A DNA stretch of 64,000 nucleotides, taken from NCBI GenBank assembly GCA_024138025.1, contig JAMXBD010000641.1, forward strand, positions 682,001 through 746,000. The letters run 5' to 3'. The number at the start of each line of letters is the position of its first letter. Position 1 is the stretch's first letter. This document shows positions 1 through 12,295 of this stretch, one piece after another. The notes under the pieces are model-generated. The model saw only the letters and a list, made by a program, of their open reading frames with translations. It was not told the origin of the DNA and ran no database searches. Origin of the DNA: Combretum micranthum. Its lineage: Eukaryota > Streptophyta > Magnoliopsida > Myrtales > Combretaceae. The position numbers and the translations under genes are program-made.

Positions 1-508
1 TAAGTTAGTGAACTAGTGGAACCGAATAAAGAGGCTTAACTCAATAAAACCATGTATAAAAACAAACTTAGTGAATATGCTTGACAATGATGCAACAATT
101 CAATAGTTTGTATATAAAAAATAATGACTAAAAGAGTTTATGTGTATTGTATATGCAAAAAATCTTTGACTTCATTGGTAAAGCTTTTAATCAAAGGGCA
201 AAACGTAATGAAGTTATTTGATATTAGACTTGACCCAAATTCTTTCTTATGGACTAACTCTTTGGGTTAGTGCTAGGACTTGAGGCTTGAGGATTCAAGC
301 CCATTTAATAAGGATGTATTGGAGAGATCTGACTTAATAAACTCTAGAATCATTTGGATTAGTCTGTTTGCCCTCAACCTTTCTCAGTTAGCTCACACAA
401 ATAAAAGATGTGATCATGGGCTTAGGTTGTGGAAAGCTCATTAAGTATGTACATATCCATTAGAGTCCATTAAAGAATTAATTATAATAAAGTTGGAAAA
501 ACTACGCC

Positions 509-832
509 AAAATGTATCAACATTTGTGGGTAAATTTAAATAAGGTATTTATATTTTAAGTGATTCAAAAAATGAATCAACATTTCATAAAATAATCAAA
601 TTTGGGATCAATGTTTTAAAGGGTTTAATAAAAAGACTAACATTTCAAGTCAGTGACACAAAAAAAATATTTTATTTGCATTACTTTGTTAAATGTTGAT
701 ACCTTTCTTTAACTATTCAAAATATTGATACCTTATTTGATTTTCTTTATGAAACAATGATCAATATTTTTAACTACTTAAGACATTGATTCTTTATTTG
801 AACTTTACCACTAAACATTGATGAATTTCAAT
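509..832. mobile_element. Foldback MITE-like element
   Basis: The left end (from about 509, with a core of TATCAACATTTGTGGGTAAA) and the reverse complement of the right end (to about 832) match over roughly 35 bases, and the similarity continues inward through repeated TCAATATTTTRA-like blocks, so the whole element is an imperfect foldback. There is no reading frame. I did not find a convincing target-site duplication, so the superfamily is unassigned and the ends are approximate. Confidence 0.6.
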
Positions 833-837
833 ATAAA

Positions 838-1670
838 TTACCCTAATGAAGTTTGGATGCATCTAATCCATTAATCATCAAAGTGATCCCATGAATGCCA
901 TTAAAGACTTATCTCATTTGTTAATCTCTATTATTACCCGATGGACGAGAGTAAGTTTTAAATAACTATAACAGATCAAAGCATTTAATTTATTGTTAAA
1001 CGCGCTTGAGAGATACTAAGAATTGCTTATTCTTCTTCCTCCACCACTTCCTGATCGCGTTTGTGTGAGTGTCATTAGATCAAGACTTCTCCAACTTTAA
1101 TTAAAGTGTGATATCATGCAATATGCATGTAACCATCATTAAACCCTTTTACCATCTAAACCTTGAACAACCTATAAATGATTTAAAGGAAGTTTTTCAA
1201 ATTGTTAAAAATAAGTGGAAATTTTAGAAGATTGGTACAAAGACTATTGTTGAAACAGGTATGTTGTGAACATCTATAGAATCAAAAGTTGTCATGTTAG
1301 TATGGTATCTTGCTTATGATTCAGACTATAACTATAGATGCCGAATATTAAACCTTGCATTTGAAACCTATTTTTATTAAGAAACTTTACTTAATTGCCC
1401 TTAGATTGTATCAAGGTTTATTTAGAGTTTATCTTGTAGGTTTTGAGAATAGAACACTCTTATCATGCTCTCTAATGTATGGACTTCCTCTAGTCATTGA
1501 ATGGATTAATTAGTCTTTTATCAACAATTTTAGGTTCTTATCAATCTATATTGAATGCGGAGAACTTGATAATGGAGTATTTTAGTATTTGTAAGCTAGT
1601 GAAATATTGATTTAGGCCCTGAAACTAGTTTGCTTTTAATATTAGTGCATTACTGCTCGTTCACTTCAAT
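838..1670. other. Non-coding stretch, no gene recognised
   Basis: AT-rich sequence without a usable reading frame or splice pattern in any frame. The stretch near 940-1090 (a pyrimidine-rich segment after a TTATTACCCGATGG block) has the look of an LTR or leader remnant, but no matching second copy lies in the window. Confidence 0.4.
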
Positions 1671-1678
1671 GTAATTGC

Positions 1679-1932
1679 AATTCCATTACAATCTTATTCT
1701 TTACGAATAGCTATTACCCCGTTTAGTTCACTGAATAGCGATTCTACAATGAATCTCTATTACATAAAATATTGAATAATCATTTTTTATTCAAACCTAT
1801 GAATACCAATTCAATGCTAAAAACTGTCTTTTTTTCAAAATACTACCATTTAAATAAAAAATTAATAAAAAAAAATCTTATTACAGCTCTATTCCATTCC
1901 TCCATAATAGGAATTCCATTACAGTCTTATTC
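1679..1932. repeat. Short direct repeat pair
   Basis: A 21-base block beginning AATTCCATTACA occurs at 1679-1699 and again at 1912-1932 with one mismatch (C-A-A-T against C-A-G-T in the middle). The sequence between is AT-rich, and the open frame across it (1772-2074) has no recognisable domain and a composition typical of AT-rich non-coding DNA. It is probably a decayed transposon end or small element. Confidence 0.4.
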
Positions 1933-2503
1933 ATTCAGCAAATTAAACGAGCTGTTAGTGTTATTTGCATTCACATCACTTTTGATTTCCTCAAAACACA
2001 TAAAACACCCACAAATACACAAACATCAACTTGTTCTTGTTCTCTTTTGTGGCACCATTTTTCTACTTTTCTAGGCTCTTGGCGTTGAGTAACGTCATCT
2101 TGATTCCTTAATTAAATTATACAAAATTGTATATCACTTAATGTGCTATAATATTCTTGTTTTATCGAATATAATCTCTAACATATGCTCCTTCATTGAA
2201 GATAACTAAGAATAATATTAGCAAAAAATGGTTGTGATTATTTTATATGCAATAAAGCAAAATTTTAATTGCGTACAAAAATTGATGTTAATAGACTTGT
2301 CAAGATTAGGATTTACACCAATGTCCAATAGATAAACGAAATCATTTTTCTTTTCAATTTATTTACAAATTTATTGTCAATTTCGATTTATTGTTTTCCA
2401 TCAATTATCCTCCACTAATTCTGAGTGAAGCTTTAAAAACCTTAGCCTCTTTCTCATTTGCGATATCATATATTGTTAATATTCATATTAAAAAAAAAAC
2501 CTG

Positions 2504-2780
2504 GTTTTATGTTGCAAATGATACCTGAACCTTGGTGAAATATACAATTAATTATATGAACTTTAAAATTCATCAATTTAGTACCTAAAAGAACTTTTTG
2601 TGTATTTTAATGGTACCTTTGTTAAATTGGCTAATAATCATCAAACATGACGTTTTTAACCAATATGATGGATATTGTATTAGCACGAAAAATTCGTTCA
2701 TGTATTAAATTAATCAATTTCAAAATTTAACTACCAAATTATATATTTTATTAAAGTCCAAATATCACTTACGATATTTA
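2504..2780. mobile_element. MITE, older copy of the 55.7-kb family
   Basis: The left end contains GCAAATGATACCTGAACCTT and the right end contains the complementary motif TTTATTAAAGTCCAAATATC. The same pair of ends, in better condition, bounds the 55712-55984 element. About 280 bases, non-coding, target duplication not resolved. Confidence 0.55.
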
Positions 2781-2939
2781 CCATAGATTTTTATATGAAT
2801 AATTTGATACAAAATTTTAGTTAAAAAAAAAGAAAGAATTTAACAAATGGATTATAAATCACATATATGAAATCCTCTTAGAATCGAACCTTGAATTGAG
2901 TGGTGAACCATTTGAACTCTTTCCTAAAAAAAAAAAAAG

Positions 2940-3250
2940 AAGCACATGTCAAATTTTTTATCTAGACTTGCATAAAAATTTAATTTAATATCTAAATTTT
3001 AAAATAGTTATTTTAACACCCAATCAAAATTTTTGTGACTGTTTTTACTACCTTAGTAACACAGTGTTACTTTGTTTTTTGATGTGAAAGAAGCAATTCA
3101 TCAATATTAAACTGTGTTAGAAATAGATGGTAAAAATTAAATGATATGTTGTCTTAAAATAAAGTAAATGACACCAATAAGATAATAAAAATAATCTTAA
3201 ATAGTTTGATTGAGTTTCAATTATTATTTTTTTAATGATTCTTGGTCTAT
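2940..3250. mobile_element. MITE remnant related to 3468-3835
   Basis: The left half (a run reading roughly aaatttaatttaatatctaa, then 'gttattttaacacccaatca' and 'gtttttactaccttagtaac') is a diverged copy of the left arm of the element at 3468-3835. The right inverted arm is largely lost, so this looks truncated. Confidence 0.45.
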
Positions 3251-3467
3251 GCAATTCAATCCAATGAACAACCGTACACGAAAATGTCATTTGAAAAAAG
3301 GTGTTCTAGAAAAAAGAAAAAGAATAAAAGATGAAGAAGAGGCGTGCAAAGGTCATCACCTACCAAAGACTCGATATCGCAACTAAAGAAAAATTACAGT
3401 AAATGGATTTAAAGGTGCGCGCATTACAAGATCTACATTTTTTTAGCAGGCATCATTGCATCCAGAG

Positions 3468-3835
3468 AAAATATTAAATTTGGTATTTTAACTATATATA
3501 AAAATTAATTTGGTACTTAAATTTTGAAGTAGTTATTTCAATTTTTAATTAAAGTTCGATTGGTTATTTTTACTATTTCACTAACATTGTTTACTTTGTT
3601 TCTTGACTTAGAAGAAGTATCCTATCAAAATTCAAAACTTGATAATATTAAGAGCATTAATAAAAATTCAATTATATGATGTCTCTTCTATATCCACAAA
3701 TAGAACAAACAATATTAAGAAGATAGTAAAAATAATAAAAAAAGGGTTTAATTAAGTATTAAATGACTATTTCAAAATTTAAATACTAATTTAAATTTTC
3801 ATATAAAATTTAGTCATTAAATTTGATATTTACCT
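3468..3835. mobile_element. MITE with long terminal inverted repeats
   Basis: The first about 110 bases (containing TTTGGTACTTAAATTTTGAA) match the reverse complement of the last about 110 bases (containing ATTTCAAAATTTAAATACTA). No reading frame. The long arms and small size fit a MITE of undetermined superfamily. Confidence 0.6.
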
Positions 3836-3984
3836 GTATTTATATTTTATGTGCTCGATATACTCATACTAGAATAAATAATTAAAAATGGAATACGACA
3901 AATATATAATTTAGAATTCTTTATGTAAAAATATTGATATGAAATGCGGGTGATCTTTTTAATCCTTGCAATTACGAGGAAATA

Positions 3985-4275
3985 AGGAAAAAAAATATTT
4001 TAATAAAAAAATTACACAAACGCTCCTGATCGGTGGATAGAAAATAGTCCTAAATATAGGTAAGTTAAATTTATTTTTTTAAGAGACAAGTTCGTTTATT
4101 AACTTATATTTTTAAGAGATGAGTTGAAGATAATTTTAATGAACTTGTTTATTGAAAAGACAAGTTCAATATAATATAAACTTGTCTTTTTAAAAAATGA
4201 GTTTAAGCTACCTATTTTGTTAGATCATTTTCAATAGCGTAGCACTTTTATAATTTCTTTTGAAAAAATATATTT
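3985..4275. mobile_element. Decayed copy of the palindromic foldback element
   Basis: It starts with AAAAAAATTACACAAA, continues with a TAGTCCTAAATATAGGTAAG block, and ends with ACTTTTATAATTTCTTTTGA. The same landmarks in the same order bound the 47440-47668 element. The interior carries degraded versions of its palindromes (AAGAGACAAGTTCG, AAGAGATGAGTTG, GACAAGTTC, CTTGTCTTTT). Most differences look like accumulated transitions, so this is an older copy. Confidence 0.6.
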
Positions 4276-4529
4276 TCTTCTTAACCCTAAATACCACACC
4301 TTCAGCTTATTTTTACACTTCTTTTACAACAAGAATTTTGAATTCTTTTATCTTCTAAACTATCAAATCGACTAGAAATTATTTTTCTAGAGTAAAAGAA
4401 CATGTAGAGATTAGTTTAAAAAATAGCTTTCGATTTAAAGATATTCTTTTTTTTCTTTTTTATTTTATATTAACATGCATACTTTTTGTACAAGACATTT
4501 TTTTTTCATTAAAAAAAGGCTAGATAACC

Positions 4530-4685
4530 AAAAAATAATAATATTTTAATAAAAATTATAAAAATGCTAATGAATAAAAATAATTCTAAAAATATGCAAA
4601 TTAAACTTGTCTTAAAAAAAAAAATTTTAATTATAAGAAACTCGTCTCTTTAAGATCATCTTTATCCAACTACTTGGCTCGAAGA
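4530..4685. mobile_element. Truncated third copy of the palindromic foldback element
   Basis: The block ATTATAAAAATGCTAATGA followed by AAAATAATTCTAAAAATATG and then AACTTGTCTT and AACTCGTCTCTTTAAGA matches one end, in reverse orientation, of the elements at 3985 and 47440. The other end is missing and an adenine run follows at 4689-4709. Confidence 0.45.
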
Positions 4686-5624
4686 TAAAAAAAAAAAAAA
4701 AAAAAAAAGTAATGATGTGGAGTTGCTTGATGGATAAACTATATTCCTTCATTGAGCAGCAAAGAAATGATGCTTAGCTTCTTTTTTCTATTTCTTCATG
4801 ATGTCAGAATGTGTGTTGTGTGGCAATGCATAGTTTGCAATTTGTTTCAAAACTTTAGAAAAATATTAATATAACATTGTTGAAGTGATATGGAGTTGTC
4901 GGGAAAAAAAAAAAAGAAAAAGAAAAAGAAAAAGAAGACTACTATTTTTTGTGGGAAAATGTCTTCCCCGTTGTCAGCAAAATGATCTGCGGTGTAGGCC
5001 GCAGTTCTTTCTGCAGGGAATGGTACAATCAAGAAATTTAATTAAAATAATTTATATTTTGTTATTTGTATTATTATAATAAATAAATTAAAAATCATTA
5101 TTATTATATGTAAGTAAAAAATTGTTATTAATAATTTTAATGTAATTTTAATTTATTTTAATATTTAATTAAGATTGAAAGAAAAATATTAAAAATATTA
5201 TCTAAAATTGATAATAACATGAGACCCACAAAAAGTATTAAATATTATGAAGAAACTTTAATTAAGTAATTTATGCATAAAGTGAAGAGTTATTTAAAAT
5301 GATGATATAACATGTTAAGTAATTATGTAGTAGCACATAGATAAAAATGGTCTAATAGACATGTTTAATATATTGATTTTTTTTTTGCCATTATAATAAA
5401 AAGGGGTGATTCGAGTACCTCTCACAAGGAAATGCAAATAGACTATAAAGAATGCATTGACAACTATTGAATTTATATATTAACTTATCCTTTTTAAAAA
5501 CAAATTCAAAACAACTTAAATATCTAAACTCGTATATTTAACAGACAACAATGTTTTTTTTTTTTTTAACGTCTTTAGTAGATGACTTTAAGTTGGGTGA
5601 AACATGTGTTTATCTTTTTTTTTT

Positions 5625-6150
5625 TTTTTAAATTACAAAATTAAAAGCAACATGAAATTAATTACGAAACTGTCATTGCAAAATTGCATATTAAAAACGC
5701 GATTTACATCCTAACATAATAAGCACCTTTAAAAATGTGATTCAGTGAAAGTTGTATGTCGTTGACTCAGTTTAAATTAACATGAAACGCATGTCAAAGT
5801 GGCGATTCATGAAAGCACATTTTCAAAATTTAGGTAAGCCAAGAAACGCACTTTAAAAGAGCGTTCATCTTAGTGAAACGTATATTAATGCAGTGATTCA
5901 AATGAAATGCTTGTTATATATGCATTTCATTAAATTGAATCGCTCCTTTTACATGTGATTTATGGCCATTCCTTGAAAAATTTTGTTTCGATTGAAGCAC
6001 ATGTAAAAGCGGTGATTCACCCTTTAATTGAAGTTAATGAAATGTATATTAAAGGGGCGATTTAATGTGAAACACTTCTTATAATTATTAAAATGCTGCG
6101 TTAAGTTAATTGAATCTCTCTTTTGACATGCGATTCATGCGCTTATATTG
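5625..6150. repeat. MULE I left terminal/subterminal hairpin-module array
   Basis: A series of imperfect stem-loop modules of about 25 bases in which a GAATCGC-like arm is followed after about 11 bases by a GCGATTC-like arm. Examples are GAAACGC...GCGATTC near 5786-5810, GAAACGC...GCGTTC near 5843-5866, and GAAGCAC...GTGATTC near 5994-6019. The same motif recurs at the right end (19470-19580) and in the kinase intron element at 52766-53215. Confidence 0.6.
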
Positions 6151-6365
6151 CTAGCATCCTTCTTTCTTTCCTCCGTGTGCTTAAACACTTACTCACAAAT
6201 GCTCTCGATATCTGACGAAGGAAACACTCATATGCACACTCTCTTTTGATTCCAGGGTTTTGAATTTGAATTCGATTAATAAAAATCACTCAAAAAGGTT
6301 TTCTTTAGTTATAAAGGTGCGTTAATTTAACTAAAATCAAACTTTCATGTAATTGTGAAATTTCA

Positions 6366-6728
6366 TTGCACATAACCTGTTTGGTGAAATTACTAAACAA
6401 AATTTCCATCAGTTTTGGGACTCTTCTTGAATCAAAATCACATCATTATCAACTATTCACCAATTGATCGAGGTACATTGCAGGTTTGATCTCCTCTCTC
6501 TCTTGTTCTTAATTTTTGTTAATCATTAAATGTTATTATTGTTGATGTTTACATGATGATACTTCTTTACTCGGCATGATCTGATTTAATTTGTCCTTAT
6601 TTATTTAAGTTGCATTCCTTTTTATTTTTTGGTTCCCTTAATCTTTGGTATGGTCTGATTTAATTGTCAAATTTTGTTGCACATAATCTGTTTGGTGAAA
6701 TTACTAAATGAAATTTCCATCAGTTTTG
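6366..6728 (+). repeat. 52-bp direct repeat in MULE I 5' region
   Basis: The block starting TTGCACATAA at 6366-6417 recurs at 6677-6728 with about three mismatches (49 of 52 identical). The intervening 259 bases include leader-like sequence with a CT-rich run (6490-6505). The region 6150-6948 holds no recognised coding sequence and may be a leader, captured host fragment or promoter of the MULE. Confidence 0.55.
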
Positions 6729-6948
6729 ACACTTCTTTTGTTGTTTTATTATTGTTGATCTATGACTCTGCTTCCAATATGTTTTTTCTATTCTCTCTAA
6801 GTCCACAATCACATGAATCTAGATTAACCTCGTCACTAGCCATAGGTAGAGACAGGAAGTCAAAGTACTACATCAATCTTAAGTGTTTTCTTATATTGGT
6901 TTAAGCTTCACTTGCTTTTATGAGTAAAACCTCGAAGACATAGATGTG

Positions 6949-9900
6949 TGTCATGCCCCGAAGGGTACCTTAAACATGGCAGTCTGCCGTACACAATATT
7001 AAAGCCTAGAAATGACCGCCTCGGTCACATAAAGGCTTCCATACTATGTACAAGGCGTCTAACACATGGAGAAGACACATCGGAGTGATAAATTTTATAT
7101 TGATACAACTTGAGTAACAATGTAAAGAAAATACAATTCACTATACTTCAATTACAATTCATCAAAAGATTTCGCTACACAAAACTATTACAAAGCAGTT
7201 CGCAAGACCTATCTTCAAGTATCCTTACTTTTTGTCGAAATCCCGAGGTCATATTCGGCTCCAACCATCTCGGTCCCCAGGTAGTATTCTCCCGTCAACC
7301 AGTTTATTCAAACATCTATTGGGGTATAAGCTACACTAGCTTAGTGAGAATTCGCTTAGTTTCGTACCATAACAAGCAAATTATAAATCATCTATATGCT
7401 ATGCATGAACAAATACATAAGCAGACAATTATGTATGGGTATCCGGAACCCATACACAGAACGGATTTACGCCTTCCGTATCTAGGGTTAGGGATGATAT
7501 TGAAAGTCTGCACGACCGCTGCTAGTCCCCAAGCCCCCTAGGCTCATAGCACTCGACTCGGCTAGGCTCATACATGGGATGCATCCCCAGTGCACCCTAG
7601 TTCCCTATGAATGAACTTTGATATTAGGTCTCATTCTCCAAATGAGTCCTCGGACCATACCGATCAACCTGTGTAGGAGTAGCACGCTACCAAATGCAAC
7701 TTGTTCGATGCGATGCATGACCAATTTATTTTTGCTTAGGTCAAATTATTCATACATTCCTTAGAGTGATCAACCAATATCATACACATAAACAGAAATA
7801 ATACGAACAGTGCAGTTATCTAATCGAATCATGCTTTCAATATGCTTTAGTATTCTTTGGCATACATATATCAAAGTCTCATCGATTATCCCATCCCCAT
7901 TCATACCATCTTTTATCTTGTTCCTATAATTCTAATGCAACTAGCTACAAGCACAAACAAGGTAACAAAATAAGAGGAAAACTCACATATCCATTAGACT
8001 TCCGTCTTTTAATCGTAATAGTCGTGTGGCAACTAATTCTCGAAAGCAAAGTCACCTAAGGAAAGAAATAATCAAATGAGTATTTCAACTCAAAACTAAT
8101 CCATTCTATCTCATACAAACTATCAAGTTTGTAATTCTCGTCCTATGCGGGAATTCCAACTTAAAACGGCCATAACTTGGTCATTTTAACTTGGAATTCA
8201 GCAAATTATATACCGATTTCTATCTACTTTGAAAGGTCTATCTAGTTCTAATATCATATATAAGTTTTGAAAACTTTGAAGCTTTGAAAAGACCTTATCA
8301 GTTCAGATCAGTAGCAAAAACAATTTTAAAAAATTTGTTTTGCGAAAGTTCATGAAGTTTCTACTATCCAAAGCAAGTATACATGCAATATGAACAAGTT
8401 ACTATAATAAATGATATGTCATGAGATATATATGTATATGGTTCTTGATGATATTTAATAAAAGATATTTTTAGAAAACTTTTTCCTTGTAGGATTTTAT
8501 GAAAAATCAGCTTAGAAAGACTAGTCTTCTATTCTTGACAATCTCCACTTGTTTTTAGAAAAAATTCTTGATAAAATTTATTTATTCTTGTTAAAATTAA
8601 GCCTTCATTATGTATATTCCTTAAGGCCTTTGTTTTTCAATTAAAATTTTCATTTTACACTTTGTAAACACGTTTTTAAATATTGCTCATCCTACGATCT
8701 GAATTTTGTAAAAATTATTCTTGTGGTGATTTCTTTAAGTAAACTCATTTTATACTTAGAAAATTAAGGCTCAACCATACCTAGCCACTAAGGACTTCAT
8801 TCCTTTAATGAAAATTCCATTTTGAGTTTGGAAAGCAAGTGTTTTCATGCCATTACTCCATTATTACGAATTTCTTAAAATGACAAACAACTAAAATTTT
8901 CCTACTTTATTTCTACTCCTTGTTCTACATGTTTTTCTTAGCAAATCTTATCTTAACTTATAAAAATCTTTGCTTGATGATATCTATGACCTATACTCTT
9001 CATTTTTTATATAAAACACAAGTTTTGGAGTTGATAAAAGGGTTTTTATGGCATGGTCTTGAAACCATCCGAATTTCACAAGGTTAGGATAAAACTTAAA
9101 TTTTATACTTTGTAATCTCTTCCTATTTTGAGAATCTCTATTAGTAGATCTACCATTTACTTATAAAAAACATCTCCTATTGATACCTATTTCATAAGCC
9201 TTTCATTTTTCAAACAAATACTTCATTTTGGTGTTAAAAAATGGGTTTCCAAAATTGGTCTTGGTTGAGATCCGAATTTACAAAATTTGTTTTTGGACAT
9301 ATCTTTTGATAAAATTAATCTAAACTTATGAAAATTCATCCCTTACATATCCTATCTTAAGAGCCTTTCATATCTTGAATAAAAACTTCATTTTTGAGTT
9401 GGAAAACATGTTTTTAAGTTATGCCTTTGTCTAGATCCGAAGATAGAATTTTTTTGTTTTTTGAAAAATAATCTTTGAAAATCACCTTTGAATCATATAA
9501 AATGAAGTCTTGATGATATATACCCATTAAGCCTTCATTATTTCAAGTAAAACTTCCATTTTGACACTTGGAAAGTGGTTTTTAAATATGGATCTTGCCT
9601 AGATACGAAATTTCACCATTTTTGTTTGAGTTCGAAACCAAGATCTACACCTACTATGAACATAAATATAAAAGAAATCCATGGTAGTAAACTATAAACT
9701 CATATATCTAAACATAAACATAAGCAAAACCAAAGTTATATAAAAGTTAGATCTACAAAATATAACTACTTCTAGCAAGAAATTAATAATATTACAAGAG
9801 AATAATCATGGATAAGAGGAGTGTTCCATTTTGGCATCATCATCCTTAGCTTTTAAGCTTATGAAAGGTCATTTGATGCATGAGATTCTCACTATACTTT

Positions 9901-11622
9901 ACCTACATCAACTATGGAAGCTTTGGACAAGAGTTTTATCAAAGGATCTTGAAGAAATATGTGTGGGAGCTACAATAAAGAATAGGGCAACAAGCTTCTC
10001 TTGTAAGAACAAGAGAAAATGAAGACAGAAATAGAGGAAAAATATAGAGAAAAAGTTGCAAGAATGATAAAGGGTTAATGTGTGAATGAGAGAGAAAGAT
10101 AGAATGAGTTTTAAGACACTTAAATGAAGTAAAAATAAATAAATGGGCAGCAATTAATTACCTATAGCTGGCGTGAATTTGAGGAGAAAAGAGGGAGGGA
10201 GTTTAGTTGGTTTTTAACTTGAAATTGTAATGTATAATTAATAGTTTATGTAGCTTCTTGAAGAAGAATTGAAATAGGGTTATTTTAATTAATTTTAGAG
10301 TGTTTCAAAGGACAAAAGGCAGCCAAAAGAAGGTCAAAAATCTGCCATGAAGTGATGAGTGAAGTGTAGAAAGATTGAAGTGAAAAAGAAGTGATGTGTG
10401 AAAGGTGTACTTAAATGTATGTGTTTGTAAGAGTACTTTCTTAATAAATAAAATAAAAATAAGAAAAAAATAGAAAATTTATTCCAAATTTTTGTAGTAT
10501 ATTTTTCATAATTAAAATAAGATAATTTATTTATTTATTTTAGTGAATTATCAAATAAGTTACCGGTATGATCAAAATACGCGAATATGAGCTATAAATG
10601 ATTTTTTTATAACCCGAAAAATTCTAAAAAATTATTTTATGAAAATAACAATATTTTTCAATTATTAAATTAATTTATTTTATTTTTAGTATCGGGTCTT
10701 AAATATAAACTGATCCTGTAAAAACCCGAAACAAACTCAATTTTTGAAAAACGGAATTTTCTATGATATATAAAATATTTATCTAAAAATATTATGGTTT
10801 ACGATAATAATAAAATTATGTAATGAATAGTAAAAAAGACTAGTTAATTACCGGTAGTAAAGAAATACGAATATAATCGTAATATAAGATATTTCTAGTT
10901 ATCGAAAAATTATAAAACTGATATTTTTTAAATCCTTATTAAAATACGAGTCTAACGGTATTAATGGTATATTTTTTATATCTCGAGTCCTCGGACATTC
11001 TTTTCAAAGTCTGTATCCGAACGAGTTCGAAATAGGTCAAAAATTTACTAATCTGATATTTTTAAGCGACCTTATATTACTACGAGCTACCCTACACACT
11101 TAAACCACACCTCGGCCTCTAGGGCTAAGAGTGCGAGATTGCCGGACTTGAACTACTATATTCCACTTAGAGTTCCCGAGTGAATTTCCGATTTAGATCT
11201 TTGCTAATTTGAAAATTGATGTTTTATGTTTATACAACATATTTAATTTGAGAAATTTATTTTAAATTTTATTTTTGTAAGTATTTAATATCTCTTAACG
11301 TTTTCGCAATTCTTGATTTGGGTTTTATTTCCGAAGGTTTATCTTTATTTACTTTTTAATAATTTGTTTTTGGGTTCTCTATTACCCGATTTTATAAGTT
11401 AGAGTTAAGTATAGAATTTGTCATACGTAATGGTTTTGAATTGAAAGATTGTTGAGTTCTTATTTTATTTTTAAGGATTCTCATTTTCGCAAGATTAAGA
11501 AATTTCTAGATTCGTTTGTGATTTAGGATTAGTCGAAGTTCGGTTTTAATTTGGAGTCATTATTAGAGTTTATCTTCGATGTTTATTTTGGAATTATTTA
11601 CTGAAATTTTCTAGGGCTTACA
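6949..11622 (+). mobile_element. Solo LTR A (gypsy-type, about 4.7 kb)
   Basis: It starts TGTCATGCCCCGAAGGG and ends CTAGGGCTTACA, the TG...CA termini with the GCCC/GGGC inverted core usual for Ty3/gypsy LTRs. It is flanked by an exact 5-bp target duplication ATGTG (6944-6948 and 11623-11627). No gag, pol or primer-binding site is present inside and no second LTR follows, so this is a solo LTR left by LTR-LTR recombination. Open frames inside (for example 7110-7541) have no recognisable domain. The length is at the large end for an LTR and is partly explained by the internal tandem array at 8621-9620. Confidence 0.85.
8621..9620 (+). repeat. Degenerate tandem array inside solo LTR A
   Basis: Six diverged units start near 8621, 8788, 8988, 9192, 9358 and 9529 (spacing about 165-205). 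Each runs: a 'aaGCCTTcattt' block, 'TTCATTTTgagtt', 'ttGGAAA...gTTTTTa', a 'tGGTCTTg' block, then 'GATCCGAATTT'. Units 4, 5 and 6 are the most alike. This is internal amplification of an LTR segment. Confidence 0.6.
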
Positions 11623-11627
11623 ATGTG

Positions 11628-12044
11628 TCTAGCTTATCCCAATTCTGACTCCTTTTGGTGGGGCATGGTTTCCAAATTGCTCATGTTGATTGCAGAAGCA
11701 TATCCATTCAAACCAGTCACTCTTGTATGGTCTTCTCATAGTGGGCACTCATCCTTTCTCTCATTTGTTTGCATCAATTCAATACGATGGCTTATGCAAA
11801 CATGCTAATGGGGTTAGGCAAGCTATAAGAAACTTAAGTAAAGAATAAGGACAAGCCAATTACGAGCAAATTCATATTGACTAAATCACAATTTTGTTGA
11901 TGATGAGAACTAACTAGCTCACAATTTCTATTAATGTCAATGAACAAATAAAACGATAGATTATGTCATAATTTCTATTTATGCCAAAGGAAAGATCTTG
12001 AAAAACAAGGAGGGTTGGTTTATGATAGAGGGCTAGTGAGTAAT
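11628..12044 (+). other. MULE I segment without recognised gene
   Basis: Sequence directly after solo LTR A and before the transposase start, continuous with 6948 once the LTR is discounted. A 61-codon open frame (11623-11808) begins inside the target duplication; it resembles no domain I know. It may be a captured host-gene fragment or untranslated leader of the MULE. Confidence 0.35.
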
Positions 12045-12295
12045 ATGAAAGTAAGGGTTGGTACTGATTATTCAGAGTTCCTCAGGATGATATGTGCATT
12101 GCTAGATATTGATCCTACTACAAAAACTGTGGAGATGTTTCCTAAACAAGTAGCAATTTATGCATAAGGACCAAAAGAATTCACACTGAAAGATATAAGA
12201 AATGATGATGATGTGGAAGCTTTAATTGATATTGCTAAGGGATTCAGTTTGACATGCCTTTAACATCTTTATGTTAAAGTAAAAGACAATGGTAA
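12045..12295 (+). pseudogene. MULE I transposase, N-terminal fragment
   Basis: The frame from ATG at 12045 reads MKVRVGTDYSEFLRMI... through a DIDPTTKTVEMF stretch, typical of the variable N-terminal region of MuDR-type transposases. It has in-frame stops at 12165-12167 (TAA) and about 12258-12260 (TAA), both probably former glutamine codons. The frame is interrupted at 12291-12295 by the target duplication and solo LTR B, and resumes in the same phase at 14434. Confidence 0.7.

Noticed and set aside
1772..2074. 100-codon plus-strand open frame
   Set aside because: AT-rich, lysine/serine/leucine-rich translation without a domain; lies between short direct repeats in transposon-like DNA.
6150..6948. 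Captured host gene (Pack-MULE cargo) in the MULE I 5' region
   Set aside because: No exon-like frame or recognisable protein; only a non-coding direct repeat could be supported.
7110..7541. 143-codon open frame
   Set aside because: Falls wholly inside solo LTR A, no recognisable domain; chance open frame in a long LTR.
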